Below are positions 50,045-58,839 of a stretch of 64,000 nucleotides of DNA, piece by piece. The stretch is from Martelella mediterranea (GTDB lineage Bacteria > Pseudomonadota > Alphaproteobacteria > Rhizobiales > Rhizobiaceae). The DNA lies in assembly GCA_003001975.1 (NCBI GenBank), contig PVUG01000005.1, forward strand, positions 62,001 to 126,000, given 5' to 3'. Below the pieces are notes generated by a model. That model did no database searches, was not told the origin of the DNA, and saw nothing but the letters and a program-made list of their open reading frames with translations. Numbering within the stretch: position 1 is the first letter of the stretch; each line of letters opens with the position of its first letter. A program made the position numbers and the translations under genes.

Positions 50045-50899
50045 ATGGCTCACAAGACAATCCTGATGATCACCGGTGACTTTACCGAGGACTACGAGAC
50101 CATGGTGCCGTTCCAGACCCTGCTTGCCGTCGGCCACACGGTCGATGCGGTGTGCCCGGGCAAGAAGGCCGGCGATACAGTCCCGACCGCAATCCACGAT
50201 TTTGAGGGTGACCAGACCTATTCGGAAAAGCCCGGCCATCGCTTCGCCCTGACGGCGGATTTCGACGCTGTCGATCCCGCTGCCTATGACGCTCTGGTGA
50301 TCCCGGGAGGGCGGGCGCCGGAATATCTGCGGCTCGATGAGCAGGTGATTGCTCTGGTGAAGCATTTCTTCGCCGAAAACAAACCCGTGGCCGCAATCTG
50401 CCACGGTGCCCAGATCCTCGCCGCCGCCGATGTTTTGAAAGGACGGCACTGCTCTGCCTATCCGGCCTGCGCACCGGAAGTGAAGCTTTCCGGCGGCCGC
50501 TATGCCGATATCGCCGTCACCGAGGCGGTCACCGACGGCAATCTGGTCACCGCACCGGCATGGCCCGCCCACCCGGCATTGTGGGAAAGCACGACGCGCT
50601 CGATCCGCATCGACGGCATGGTGACAAGCATCAGGCTGGAGAATTTTTTCTGGACCGTGCTTGCCGAAATCGGCGGGCGCGACGGGCTTGCCACGACACA
50701 GCTGATCACAAAACTCTATCACGAGGCCAACGAGGCGGGCCATGACAGCGGCAATTTCACCTCGTTTCTCAGGGTGTGTTGCGGACGCTACCTGGCGCTT
50801 CAGCTTTCCGGCGATCTGCCGGACGGACTGCCGATTGCAAAAATCGATGCTACCGGCATTCTGGAACGCGAAAACCTCCGCCGGAAGGCCGTGGCATAA
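50045..50899 (+). CDS. DJ-1/PfpI family protein with C-terminal extension
   Basis: A 284-residue protein. Residues 1-190 are a PfpI-type domain: [17 protein letters not shown] near the start (Glu of the active site), [14 protein letters not shown] near 82, and the nucleophile Cys with His in [19 protein letters not shown] near 118. A further 90 residues at the C-terminus are helical ([28 protein letters not shown]) and not part of the classic domain. GGAGGAAATA before the ATG is a strong ribosome site. Likely a stress-related hydrolase or glyoxalase; not proven. Confidence 0.83.
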   Translation: MAHKTILMITGDFTEDYETMVPFQTLLAVGHTVDAVCPGKKAGDTVPTAIHDFEGDQTYSEKPGHRFALTADFDAVDPAAYDALVIPGGRAPEYLRLDEQVIALVKHFFAENKPVAAICHGAQILAAADVLKGRHCSAYPACAPEVKLSGGRYADIAVTEAVTDGNLVTAPAWPAHPALWESTTRSIRIDGMVTSIRLENFFWTVLAEIGGRDGLATTQLITKLYHEANEAGHDSGNFTSFLRVCCGRYLALQLSGDLPDGLPIAKIDATGILERENLRRKAVA

Positions 50900-50999
50900 G
50901 GCGGATGAATATCCGCCATCGCAACAATTCATGAGGCAGACGCTAACGCCTGCCCTATGATTGCAGCTTGCGATTTCCGTTTTGCAAGGAGACCCCCAC

Positions 51000-51512
51000 A
51001 TGCTGCAGCATTACCGCATGTTCGCCGCCTATAATGCCTGGGCCAATGGCCTGATCTATGACGAAGCCGCCGAACTTTCGGATGAACAGCGCAAACGCGA
51101 TCTCGGGGCCTTCTTCCGTTCCATCCACGCCACGCTCAACCATGTGCTCTACGCCGACCGCGTGTGGATGACCCGGTTTTCCGGCAAGGCGACTGGACCG
51201 GTCAAGCTCGATACGATCCTGCATGATGATTTTGCCTCGCTGCGCCATGACCGGAGCAAGGAAGACGAAAAGATCGTCGCCCTGATCGACGGACTGGACC
51301 AGACCAGCCTGCAAGGAACATTTTCCTACCAGCGTGGCAATCCGCCCGAAAGCTACACAGACCGGCTGGCCACCACGCTTGCGCATTTCTTCAACCACCA
51401 GACCCATCACCGCGGTCAGGTGCACGGCATGCTGACCATGCTCGGCCAACCGTCACTGTCGCTTGACCTGGTCTATTTCCTGCGTTCGGAAAACGGCCGG
51501 CAATTCGCCTGA
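51000..51512 (+). CDS. DinB family protein
   Basis: A 170-residue four-helix protein of the DinB/YfiT metal-binding family. The start MLQHYRMFAAYNAWAN follows AAGGAGAC. Three histidines fit the metal site: HATLNHVLYADRVW near residue 51 and HQTHHRGQVHGML near 138-142. These proteins often act as thiol-dependent transferases, some in detoxification; the substrate here is unknown. It lies 100 bases after the PfpI gene in the same direction. Confidence 0.88.
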   Translation: MLQHYRMFAAYNAWANGLIYDEAAELSDEQRKRDLGAFFRSIHATLNHVLYADRVWMTRFSGKATGPVKLDTILHDDFASLRHDRSKEDEKIVALIDGLDQTSLQGTFSYQRGNPPESYTDRLATTLAHFFNHQTHHRGQVHGMLTMLGQPSLSLDLVYFLRSENGRQFA

Positions 51513-51528
51513 ACCACCGGCCGGCGGT

Positions 51529-52590
51529 TCACGAATTCGACACGGCCGGCGGGAACAGGTCGTATTCGAACAGGTCGTGGCCGGCGATCACCTGGCCGTT
51601 GAAGACCTTGCTGACATCTTTTGCGAAGTCATAGTCCGATCCGTCGGCCGGACCACCGGCATAATGGGTGAGGATCACGGTGGTGACACCGGCCTCATTG
51701 GCCATTGCACCCAGCTTGTCCGGGCTCAGATGCTCGGTTTCCATATGCGCGGTCAGGTCTTTCAGGTTTTCCGCGGTGATATCCATCGAAGGCGGCTGTG
51801 CCGTTTGTGTGCCGTCGGCGGCGATATAGGGCAGACGGACCTCGCTGACGAGCACATCGGCGCCCTTGGCAAGCTTTGCCACGGCCTCGCTCGGGCCGGT
51901 ATCGCCGGTAAAGACAATGTCGCCATAAGGCGTGTCTACCCGATAGGAATAGGAGATGTCCGGCCCTGCCGGTCCTTCCGTCTTGTTGGCGAAATGGCTG
52001 TTTTCGACCGCGGTCACCTTGATGTTTTCATCCTGATAGACAAGGCCGGGCTTGTCGATGTCATGACCGTCGAACATGCCCTTTGAAGACGTCATATGCG
52101 GCGTGTCGCCCTTGAATATCCGTTCCGATGTCTTCAGATAATCCAGACTGTCATCGACAAGCGCCTTGGTTTCCGGCGGGCCGTAAATCTGGACCGTTCC
52201 TTTCTTCTCGGCCAGTCCGCGCTCCAGCCATTCCTGCCCGATCAGCGACGGCAGGCTGGCATTGTGGTCAAGGTGATGATGGGTGATGAAGATATCGTCG
52301 ATATTTTCAGCCGGAATGCCGGCCTTGGCGAGCTGGCGCGAAACACCGATGCCGGCATCGAACAGATAGTTCTTGCCATTGACCTGCAGCAGCGTCGCTA
52401 TGCCGGAGCGATCCGGTAGTGCCACAGGACCACCGGCCGTGCCCAGAAGGATGATGCGTGCGGCTTGATCCTGTGCCGCCACGGATGCTGCGTCAGCGGC
52501 AAATGCCGGTTGGCCAAGCGCCAGCGGCACGGCGACAAGAGAAACGGCCAGACAGAGCGTCAGCCTTCGATATTCAACATTAGGTTTCAC
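51529..52590 (-). CDS. exported MBL-fold metallohydrolase
   Basis: A 353-residue protein with a signal peptide (VSLVAVPLALGQPAFA, cut near residue 31). The zinc motif FITHHHLDHNASLP (His-x-His-x-Asp-His) is near residue 101-107, further ligands are in FTGDTGPSE near 237 and LTHYAGG near 318. The arrangement is close to RNase Z/arylsulfatase-type MBL proteins, but its periplasmic site argues against tRNA processing. Substrate unknown. Confidence 0.87.
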   Translation of the reverse strand: MKPNVEYRRLTLCLAVSLVAVPLALGQPAFAADAASVAAQDQAARIILLGTAGGPVALPDRSGIATLLQVNGKNYLFDAGIGVSRQLAKAGIPAENIDDIFITHHHLDHNASLPSLIGQEWLERGLAEKKGTVQIYGPPETKALVDDSLDYLKTSERIFKGDTPHMTSSKGMFDGHDIDKPGLVYQDENIKVTAVENSHFANKTEGPAGPDISYSYRVDTPYGDIVFTGDTGPSEAVAKLAKGADVLVSEVRLPYIAADGTQTAQPPSMDITAENLKDLTAHMETEHLSPDKLGAMANEAGVTTVILTHYAGGPADGSDYDFAKDVSKVFNGQVIAGHDLFEYDLFPPAVSNS

Positions 52591-52689
52591 GATTACATCT
52601 CCTGCAATTTTTGCGCGGAGAATTGCCCTGATGCAGGAATTGGCTTTTTTGGCGGCAAGAATCTTTCATTTTGGAAAGGTTCGCCCGCC

Positions 52690-52726
52690 GCAGAGGCGTT
52701 CGCGATCCGCTCGCAAACGCCTCTGC
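52690..52726. terminator. long hairpin between the SDR and MBL genes
   Basis: GCAGAGGCGTT pairs perfectly with AACGCCTCTGC (11 bp), with a smaller GCGA/TCGC stem inside. Both flanking genes read leftwards, so it lies after the SDR gene. There is no T-run directly after it on either strand, so its action as a terminator is uncertain. Confidence 0.4.
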
Positions 52727-52751
52727 AGGAGGACACAAACTTGATTTCGTC

Positions 52752-53504
52752 TCAGGCCTGATAGCCATCGACGCCCTTGAATGAGGAATATCCGTCATCG
52801 GCCATCACGGTCGAACCATTGATGGCACTCGCTTCGGGCAGAGACAAAAGATAGATGGCGCCGGCAATTTCGGCGGGTTCGATAATCCTGCCCTTCATGT
52901 GCAGCTTGCTGCCGACCTCTTCGATCGTCTTGTCGATCATCCCGGTCTTGACCCATCCGGGCGCAACCGACACCACTCTGACACCATAGGGCGAAAGTTC
53001 GCGCGCCATGGCCTGTGTTACCATGCGCACGCCGCCCTTGCTGGCGTGGTAGCCGATGCTTTCGGTGTTGGCAATGACCCCGCAGATCGAGCCGACATTG
53101 ATGATCACCCCGGATTTGTTTTTAACCATTTCCCTGCTGACATAATGCCCCATGTGGATGGTGCCCATCAGATTGATCTGGACCGTGTTCAGCGTGTCGG
53201 CGATATCGAGTTCGGTGAACGGCTCGCGCTTGCCGACAACGCCGGCGACATTGGCCATGACATCGACCCGGCCATAGGTTTCAACGGCAAAGCGCACGGC
53301 GCTTTCGCAGTCCTCGGGCTTTGCGATATTGCATTCCACAAAGCGTGCGTCGCCGATTTCGCCCAGCGCCTTCATCGCCTTTTCGATGGTTTCCGGCTTG
53401 TCGATACCGGCAACGACGACCTTGTCTCCCTCCTGGACAAATTTTCTGGCGGTTTCAAAACCGATTCCGCTCGTACCGCCGGTTACAATAACGACCCTGT
53501 TCAT
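52752..53504 (-). CDS. SDR family oxidoreductase (FabG-like)
   Basis: A 250-residue classical short-chain dehydrogenase. The start MNRVVIVTGGTSGIGFETA has CAAGGAG upstream. TGGTSGIG (cofactor), NVAGVVG, and the catalytic Tyr-x3-Lys in YHASKGGV near residue 150 are all present, with Ser in GSICG. It could act on a sugar, sterol or 3-oxoacyl substrate; not decided by sequence. Confidence 0.86.
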   Translation of the reverse strand: MNRVVIVTGGTSGIGFETARKFVQEGDKVVVAGIDKPETIEKAMKALGEIGDARFVECNIAKPEDCESAVRFAVETYGRVDVMANVAGVVGKREPFTELDIADTLNTVQINLMGTIHMGHYVSREMVKNKSGVIINVGSICGVIANTESIGYHASKGGVRMVTQAMARELSPYGVRVVSVAPGWVKTGMIDKTIEEVGSKLHMKGRIIEPAEIAGAIYLLSLPEASAINGSTVMADDGYSSFKGVDGYQA

Positions 53505-53753
53505 TGGAAACTCCTTGATGCATTGCACGACGTGCCCGTTCGCCTTTCGGCTCGCGGTCGCCGATATGAAACACGCATAACGGAGAAAGCGGGCGACAAT
53601 TTTGACCAAAATCAACCATGCAACACTTCCCTGGAGGCTGAGCCGGGGGCATGACCGTATCTGTCCCGCGCCGGCGGATTGCGGGGGCAGTGAAACCGGC
53701 ATTTCCGCCAGACCGTCTTGCCAGACGGCATTCTTTCAGACAAAACCGCTGTC

Positions 53754-55640
53754 ATGATTACCATCTCCGATCTTTCCGTCCGTGTCGCCGGACGCCTGCT
53801 CATCGAACACGCTTCCGTCTCCATTCCCGATGGCATGAAGGTGGGGCTTGTCGGCCGCAACGGCGCGGGCAAATCAACGCTGTTCAAGGTTCTCACCGGC
53901 GCGCTTTCTTCCGAGACCGGCACGGTATCGCTGCCCAAACAGGCTCGTATCGGCCAAGTGGCGCAGGAAGCGCCGGGCACTGAAGATCCGCTGATCGAGA
54001 TCGTGCTGGCCGCCGACAAGGAGCGTGCCGCACTGCTGGCGGAAGCGGAGACTGCGACAGACCCGCACCGCATTGCCGAAATCCAGACCCGGCTTGTCGA
54101 TATCGACGCCCATTCGGCCGAGGCGCGTGCGGCCAGCATCCTCTCCGGTCTCGGTTTCGACGAAACCGCGCAGAGACGTCCGGCCTCGTCATTTTCCGGT
54201 GGCTGGCGGATGCGTGTGGCGCTGGCCGCCGTGCTGTTTTCCGAGCCCGACCTGCTTCTGCTCGACGAGCCGACCAACTATCTCGATCTGGAAGGCACGC
54301 TGTGGCTGGAAGACTATATCCGCCGCTACCCCTACAGCGTCATCATCATTTCGCATGACCGCGATCTGCTGAATACGGCCGCCGGCGCGATCATCCATCT
54401 CGACCAGAAGAAGCTGACCTTCTATCGCGGCTCCTACGATCAGTTCGAGCGCCAGAAGGCGGAGGCCGATGAGCTGCAGATGAAGGCCCGGGCCAAGAAC
54501 GAGGCCCACCGCAAGCATCTGCAAAGCTTCGTCGATCGCTTCAAGGCCAAGGCTTCCAAGGCCCGCCAGGCCCAAAGCCGCGTCAAGGCGCTGGAGAAGA
54601 TGGGCACGGTCGCCGCCGTGATCGAGGATCACGTTCAGGGCTTTTCATTTCCCGCGCCGGAAAAACAGCCCGCCTCGCCGATCATTGCAATCGAAAACGG
54701 GTCCGTCGGCTATGCCCCCGGCAAGCCGATCCTGACAGGCCTCAACCTCAGGATCGACAATGACGACCGGATCGCGCTTCTGGGAGCCAACGGCAACGGC
54801 AAGTCGACCTTTGCCAAGTTCATCTCGGGCCGGCTGGCACCCGAAAGCGGCTCGCTCAAGCTTGCCCCGCATCTTTCGACCGGTTTCTTCGCCCAGCACC
54901 AGATCGATGACCTGGTGCCGGATGAAAGCGCCGTTGCCCATGTGCGCAAGCGCATGCCCGATTCAACGGAACCGAAAGTGCGCGCCCGGGTGGCGCAGAT
55001 GGGCCTTGCGACGGAAAAAATGGACACCCCTGCCCGCGATCTGTCCGGCGGCGAAAAGGCGCGGCTGCTGATGGGGCTTGCCGCCTTCCATGCGCCTAAC
55101 CTGTTGATCCTCGACGAGCCCACCAACCACCTCGACATCGACAGCCGCAATGCGCTGGTGCAGGCGCTGAACGACTATCCCGGCGCGGTGATCCTGATTT
55201 CGCATGACCGACACCTGATCGAAGCCACCGTCGACCGGCTGTGGCTGGTGCATGACGGCACGGTAACGGCCTATGACGGCGATCTGGAAGACTATCGAGA
55301 GCTGATCGTCTCCGGCGGCAGGAAGGCCCAGAAGAGCGATGCAGCAAGCACCGCCGACACGCGCTCGAAATCCGAGCAGCGCCGGAGTGCTGCCGATCGC
55401 CGCGCGGCCTTTGCCCCGCTGAAGAAGGAAATCGACAAGGCAGAGAAGAAAACCGCGAAGATCGAACAGATCATCGCCAAGCTGGATTCCGACCTCGCCG
55501 ATCCCAAGCTTTACGAGCGCTCTCCCGAAAAGGCCAAGGTGATGATCCAGGCGCGCGCCAATGCCGCCGCGGAACTTGCCAGGGTCGAAGAGGAATGGCT
55601 GACGCTCTCCGCCAGATATGAAGAAGGGATGGCGGACTGA
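53754..55640 (+). CDS. ABC-F family ATPase (Uup/YheS type)
   Basis: A 628-residue soluble protein with two ABC domains and no membrane part, so a ribosome-associated ABC-F factor and not a transporter. First domain: GRNGAGKSTLF near residue 33, SFSGGWRMRVALA, LLLDEPTNYLD near 178. A charged linker (residues about 235-305, rich in Lys and Ala) follows. Second domain: GANGNGKSTF near 345, LSGGEKARLLMG, LILDEPTNHLD near 455. The C-terminal 80 residues form a predicted coiled coil, as in Uup. Start at MITISDLSVRV. Confidence 0.93.
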   Translation: MITISDLSVRVAGRLLIEHASVSIPDGMKVGLVGRNGAGKSTLFKVLTGALSSETGTVSLPKQARIGQVAQEAPGTEDPLIEIVLAADKERAALLAEAETATDPHRIAEIQTRLVDIDAHSAEARAASILSGLGFDETAQRRPASSFSGGWRMRVALAAVLFSEPDLLLLDEPTNYLDLEGTLWLEDYIRRYPYSVIIISHDRDLLNTAAGAIIHLDQKKLTFYRGSYDQFERQKAEADELQMKARAKNEAHRKHLQSFVDRFKAKASKARQAQSRVKALEKMGTVAAVIEDHVQGFSFPAPEKQPASPIIAIENGSVGYAPGKPILTGLNLRIDNDDRIALLGANGNGKSTFAKFISGRLAPESGSLKLAPHLSTGFFAQHQIDDLVPDESAVAHVRKRMPDSTEPKVRARVAQMGLATEKMDTPARDLSGGEKARLLMGLAAFHAPNLLILDEPTNHLDIDSRNALVQALNDYPGAVILISHDRHLIEATVDRLWLVHDGTVTAYDGDLEDYRELIVSGGRKAQKSDAASTADTRSKSEQRRSAADRRAAFAPLKKEIDKAEKKTAKIEQIIAKLDSDLADPKLYERSPEKAKVMIQARANAAAELARVEEEWLTLSARYEEGMAD

Positions 55641-55694
55641 CCGCAGCCCGTCATTGATTTACGAACCGGCGGCCAGTTCCACGGGTTTTCTATA

Positions 55695-56615
55695 TCACGC
55701 GCGCAGCCGCTCCGGCGCAGCGCCGATCTGGGTATCATCGGGCATGATGCCAAGCCGGTCGAGCACCGCAATCTGCAGCTTCGAGCGGTTCATGGTGTAG
55801 AAATGAAATTCGGAAAGGCCGCGCCGCTGCAGGTCGAGCACCTGCTCGGCCGCCAGATCGGCGGCGGCCTCGAACTGTCCCGGCAGATCGTCGTCCAGTC
55901 CCTCAAAGCGGCTGTCGACAAACGCCGGCACATTGGCGCCGCACCGGGCGGCAAAGTTTTTCAGCTGCTTGATGTTCTGGATCGGCATGATGCCGGGCAC
56001 CACCGGGATCGTTATGCCCGCGCGGCGAACATCGTTGAGATAGTCTTCGAACACATCATTGTCGAAGAAGAACTGCGTCAGCGCACGATCGGCGCCATTG
56101 TCGGCCTTGGCCTTCAGCATGGCGATATCGCCCGTGCGGTCGGCGCTTTCCGGGTGTTTTTCAGGGTATGCCGATACCGAAATATCGAAATCGCCGATCG
56201 TCTTCAGCGCGGAAACGAGGGCCGCGGCATTCGAATAGCCGCCGGGATGCGGACTGTAGGCGGTGCCGATGCCGCCCGGCGGATCGCCCCTCAGGGCCAC
56301 GAAACGGCGGATGCCGGCATCGCGGAACCGGCGGATCACATCATCCACCTCACCCGACGTTGCCTTGACCACGGTCAGGTGCGAGGCCGTGACCAGATCG
56401 GTCTCGTCGACCAGCCGTTTGACGGCCGCATAGGTCGGCGCCTGGCTGGTGGCGCCGGCGCCATAGGTCACCGACACGAATTCGGGACTATAGGCGGAGA
56501 GCGCCTGCACGGACCGCCACCAGCTGGCCTCGGCCTCGGGTTTCTTGGGCGGAAAAAACTCGAATGAAAAGCCGATCGCGCGATCGTTCCCGCGCGCCTC
56601 GTTGTTGGCAGACAT
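55695..56615 (-). CDS. metF: methylenetetrahydrofolate reductase
   Basis: Reduces methylene-THF to methyl-THF for methionine synthesis. The 306-residue TIM-barrel flavoprotein has FSFEFFPPKKPEAE near residue 16 (catalytic Glu), YGAGATSQ near 52, LRGDPPGG near 108, and QFFFDNDVFEDYL near 182. It starts three bases after the stop of the ArsR-methyltransferase gene, so the two form an operon. Confidence 0.96.
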   Translation of the reverse strand: MSANNEARGNDRAIGFSFEFFPPKKPEAEASWWRSVQALSAYSPEFVSVTYGAGATSQAPTYAAVKRLVDETDLVTASHLTVVKATSGEVDDVIRRFRDAGIRRFVALRGDPPGGIGTAYSPHPGGYSNAAALVSALKTIGDFDISVSAYPEKHPESADRTGDIAMLKAKADNGADRALTQFFFDNDVFEDYLNDVRRAGITIPVVPGIMPIQNIKQLKNFAARCGANVPAFVDSRFEGLDDDLPGQFEAAADLAAEQVLDLQRRGLSEFHFYTMNRSKLQIAVLDRLGIMPDDTQIGAAPERLRA

Positions 56616-56618
56616 GAT

Positions 56619-57623
56619 TCAGACACTCCTCGCATGATATGTTTCGGCTTCCGATGCCATCAGGATACGGCGGTCGCGGCCAAGCCAGACGGTGACCGTC
56701 AGGGACCGCTCCTCGGCGCCGGAAAACGGCAGATCGACAACCTTCTCGACGTCCAGTCCCGCCGCGGTCATCCAGTCCGACATCGCCTGATGGGAAAAAC
56801 CGAGCCTGATATGGGCATGTTCGGCCCGCAGATATTCCAGTCCGTGCGGCGCAAAGTCGATCACGACCAGCCGCCCGCCCGGCCGCATCACGCGCGCGGC
56901 TTCCGCGATCGCGCGTTCGGGATGTTCAAGAAAATGCAGGACCTGATGAATGATCACCAGATCGAAATCCTCGTTCTCCAGCGGCAGGTTCAAGATGTCG
57001 CCGAGCCGCACCGCAGCCTTCGTCACCCCTTCGGCATCGAGATTGGCGCGCGCCACCGCCAGCATGTCACGGCTGGCATCGACGCCGACGGCGCGGCGGT
57101 AAAGGTCCTTCAGGAGCAGCAGCATCCGGCCCGTGCCGGTGCCCAGATCCAGAACGCTTTCCACAGGTTTGCGACCGATCAGCGCCACCAGACACTCTTC
57201 GATTTCCGACTCGGAAATATGCAGGCGGCGCATTTCGTCCCAGTCACCGGCATGTTCGGCAAAATAGGCGAGCGCCTTTTCGGAGCGCGCCTGTTTGACC
57301 GCGGCAAGGCGCGCTGCATCACGGCTGAGCGCCGAATCGGTTTCCGCAGCGTTTTTCAGAAGCTCGCGACCAAGCCGTGCCGGCGCGCCCTCTTCCTTCA
57401 GGCGAAAATAGGCCCAGGCACCCTCCTGATAGCGATCGATCAGCCCTGCCTCGCCCAGAAGCTTCAGATGGCGGGAGATGCGCGGCTGCGACTGGCCGAG
57501 GATATCGGTCAGGTCCGATACGGTCAGGTCGCCGGACGCCAGCAGCGCAATGAGCCTGAGGCGCGTGGGCTCCCCCACCGCTTTCAGGACATCGACCAGA
57601 CCGTCCAGATCAAGCTTCGTCAT
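56619..57623 (-). CDS. ArsR-family regulator fused to a SAM-dependent methyltransferase domain
   Basis: A 334-residue fusion. Residues 1-95 are an ArsR winged helix (RLRLIALLASGDLTVSDLTDILGQSQPRISRHLKLL), residues about 145-260 a class I methyltransferase (LDLGTGTGRMLLLL near 149, GVDAS, LPLENEDFDLVIIHQVLHFL). Such fusions next to metF in alphaproteobacteria are taken to sense S-adenosyl compounds and control methionine genes; SAM/SAH sensing is an inference here. A 22-bp palindrome stands 20 bases before the start. Confidence 0.88.
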   Translation of the reverse strand: MTKLDLDGLVDVLKAVGEPTRLRLIALLASGDLTVSDLTDILGQSQPRISRHLKLLGEAGLIDRYQEGAWAYFRLKEEGAPARLGRELLKNAAETDSALSRDAARLAAVKQARSEKALAYFAEHAGDWDEMRRLHISESEIEECLVALIGRKPVESVLDLGTGTGRMLLLLKDLYRRAVGVDASRDMLAVARANLDAEGVTKAAVRLGDILNLPLENEDFDLVIIHQVLHFLEHPERAIAEAARVMRPGGRLVVIDFAPHGLEYLRAEHAHIRLGFSHQAMSDWMTAAGLDVEKVVDLPFSGAEERSLTVTVWLGRDRRILMASEAETYHARSV

Positions 57624-57642
57624 TTGGCATCACCTTCATCAA

Positions 57643-57664
57643 GATATAAAGATATGTTTATATC
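57643..57664. promoter_or_regulatory. palindromic operator upstream of the ArsR-metF operon
   Basis: GATATAAA at 57643-57650 pairs exactly with TTTATATC at 57657-57664 around a 6-base centre (GATATG). It begins 20 bases from the ArsR-type gene start, where a promoter is expected. Position and symmetry suit self-control by the winged-helix regulator; similar AT-rich operators are described for SahR-type ArsR regulators, from memory. Confidence 0.6.
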
Positions 57665-57750
57665 GAAAAGAAGAGCAGTGCAAGCCTCTGCGAAAACCCG
57701 CGTCCTCAAAATTCTATCATAAAACCAAAAAGACCACCCGGAGGCGGCCT

Positions 57751-57957
57751 CAGACTGCTGACAAACCCAAAGACATGCGGGGGGGTGCCTCCGTCAGCCG
57801 TCCCCACAGGTGTCATGCTCGGACCTGATCCGAGCATCCACTCCGCTCAACCATTTGATAAGAAAGGGTTTCAAGCAAGCATACATCGTGTAGCCCTGGA
57901 TCCTCGGGTCAAGCCCGAGGATGACTCAGAGGGAGAGGCAGCATTGTCAAAAAAACA
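57751..57957. repeat. intergenic repeat element, family B copy 2
   Basis: Same orientation as 42141-42343. It starts CAGACTGCTGACAAAC and ends near GCATTGTCAAAAAAACAG. Internal hairpins: ATGCTCGGA/TCCGAGCAT at 57815-57837 and ATCCTCGGG/CCCGAGGAT at 57900-57922. It is flanked by two near-copies of a CCxCC/GGCGG hairpin with the shared tail GGCGGCCTCA. Confidence 0.78.
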
Positions 57958-57975
57958 GAAACCGCCCGAAGGCGG
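57950..57975 (-). terminator. terminator of the pfl operon
   Basis: CCGCC/GGCGG with a four-base loop at 57962-57975; on the minus strand TTTCTG and then seven T follow. It lies about 70 bases after the pflA stop. Confidence 0.65.
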
Positions 57976-58042
57976 CCTCAAACATCTGGGATCTGCGTAA
58001 CCGTGACAAGGCGTGGGTGTAAACGTGCCCCCGCCCCGTCCA

Positions 58043-58825
58043 TCAGGTCACGAGCATACCGCGCGCGCGAAAGATATCGCGGGCGGCTTCGGTCTGATCA
58101 TTGGTCGGCGTCGGCGTGTCGCGCAGTGTATATTTGCGGCCGAGCGCATCCCATTTGGAAATTCCCATCTGGTGGAACGGCAGCACTTCGACACGCTCGA
58201 CGATATCGCCCAGCGAGGCGACATAATCGGCCATCTTGTTCACATCGTCGGTATCATCCGTGAGACCCGGAACCAGAACATAACGCATCCACATTTTCTG
58301 CTTCAGCCGTTTCAGCCGCTGGGCAAAGTCCAGCGTCGGCTGAAGATACTGCGCGGTGATGGCGTGATATTTGTCCGGATCGATATGCTTGATATCGAGC
58401 ATGACCAGATCGACATTGTCGAACCATTCATCTTCCACACCGGTATGAAGATAGCCCTGCGTGTCGAGCGCGACGTGAAGGCCCATCTCCTTCTTGATGT
58501 GGCTCATGACATTGCCGACAAAGCCGGCCTGCATCATGGGTTCGCCGCCGGAGAAGGTCACGCCGCCGGCGAATTTGAGGAAACCCGCATAGGGGCGGAT
58601 TTCCTTGAGCATGTCGTCCACATCGACCCTGCGGCCGTTGTGAAGCTTCCAGGTATCCGGGTTGTGACAATAGACACAGCGGAACTGGCAACCGGCCATG
58701 AAGAACACAAAGCGCATTCCCGGACCGTCGACGGCTGCGCCGGTTTCGACCGAGTGGAGAAATCCGTGGTCGATGTCGATATGGACACCGGTTGGCTTGG
58801 TTGGGGCGGAAACGCGCTTATGCAT
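58043..58825 (-). CDS. pflA: pyruvate formate-lyase activating enzyme
   Basis: A 260-residue radical-SAM enzyme that makes the glycyl radical on PflB. The [4Fe-4S] motif C-x3-C-x2-C is in AGCQFRCVYCHNPDTW near residue 45-52, after the substrate-typical GFLHSVETGAAVDGPGMRFVFF. GGVTFSGGEPMMQ near 87 is the SAM-binding GGE motif. AAGGAAGAG precedes the ATG, 14 bases after pflB. Confidence 0.95.
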   Translation of the reverse strand: MHKRVSAPTKPTGVHIDIDHGFLHSVETGAAVDGPGMRFVFFMAGCQFRCVYCHNPDTWKLHNGRRVDVDDMLKEIRPYAGFLKFAGGVTFSGGEPMMQAGFVGNVMSHIKKEMGLHVALDTQGYLHTGVEDEWFDNVDLVMLDIKHIDPDKYHAITAQYLQPTLDFAQRLKRLKQKMWMRYVLVPGLTDDTDDVNKMADYVASLGDIVERVEVLPFHQMGISKWDALGRKYTLRDTPTPTNDQTEAARDIFRARGMLVT

Positions 58826-58839
58826 TGTTCTTCTCTTCC

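Larger units (their letters stand above)
57665..58042. other. intergenic region with repeat element and pfl terminator
   Basis: No gene seen. It holds a hairpin at 57734-57747, the family B repeat element, and a matching hairpin at 57962-57975 that serves as the terminator of pflB-pflA. Confidence 0.6.
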
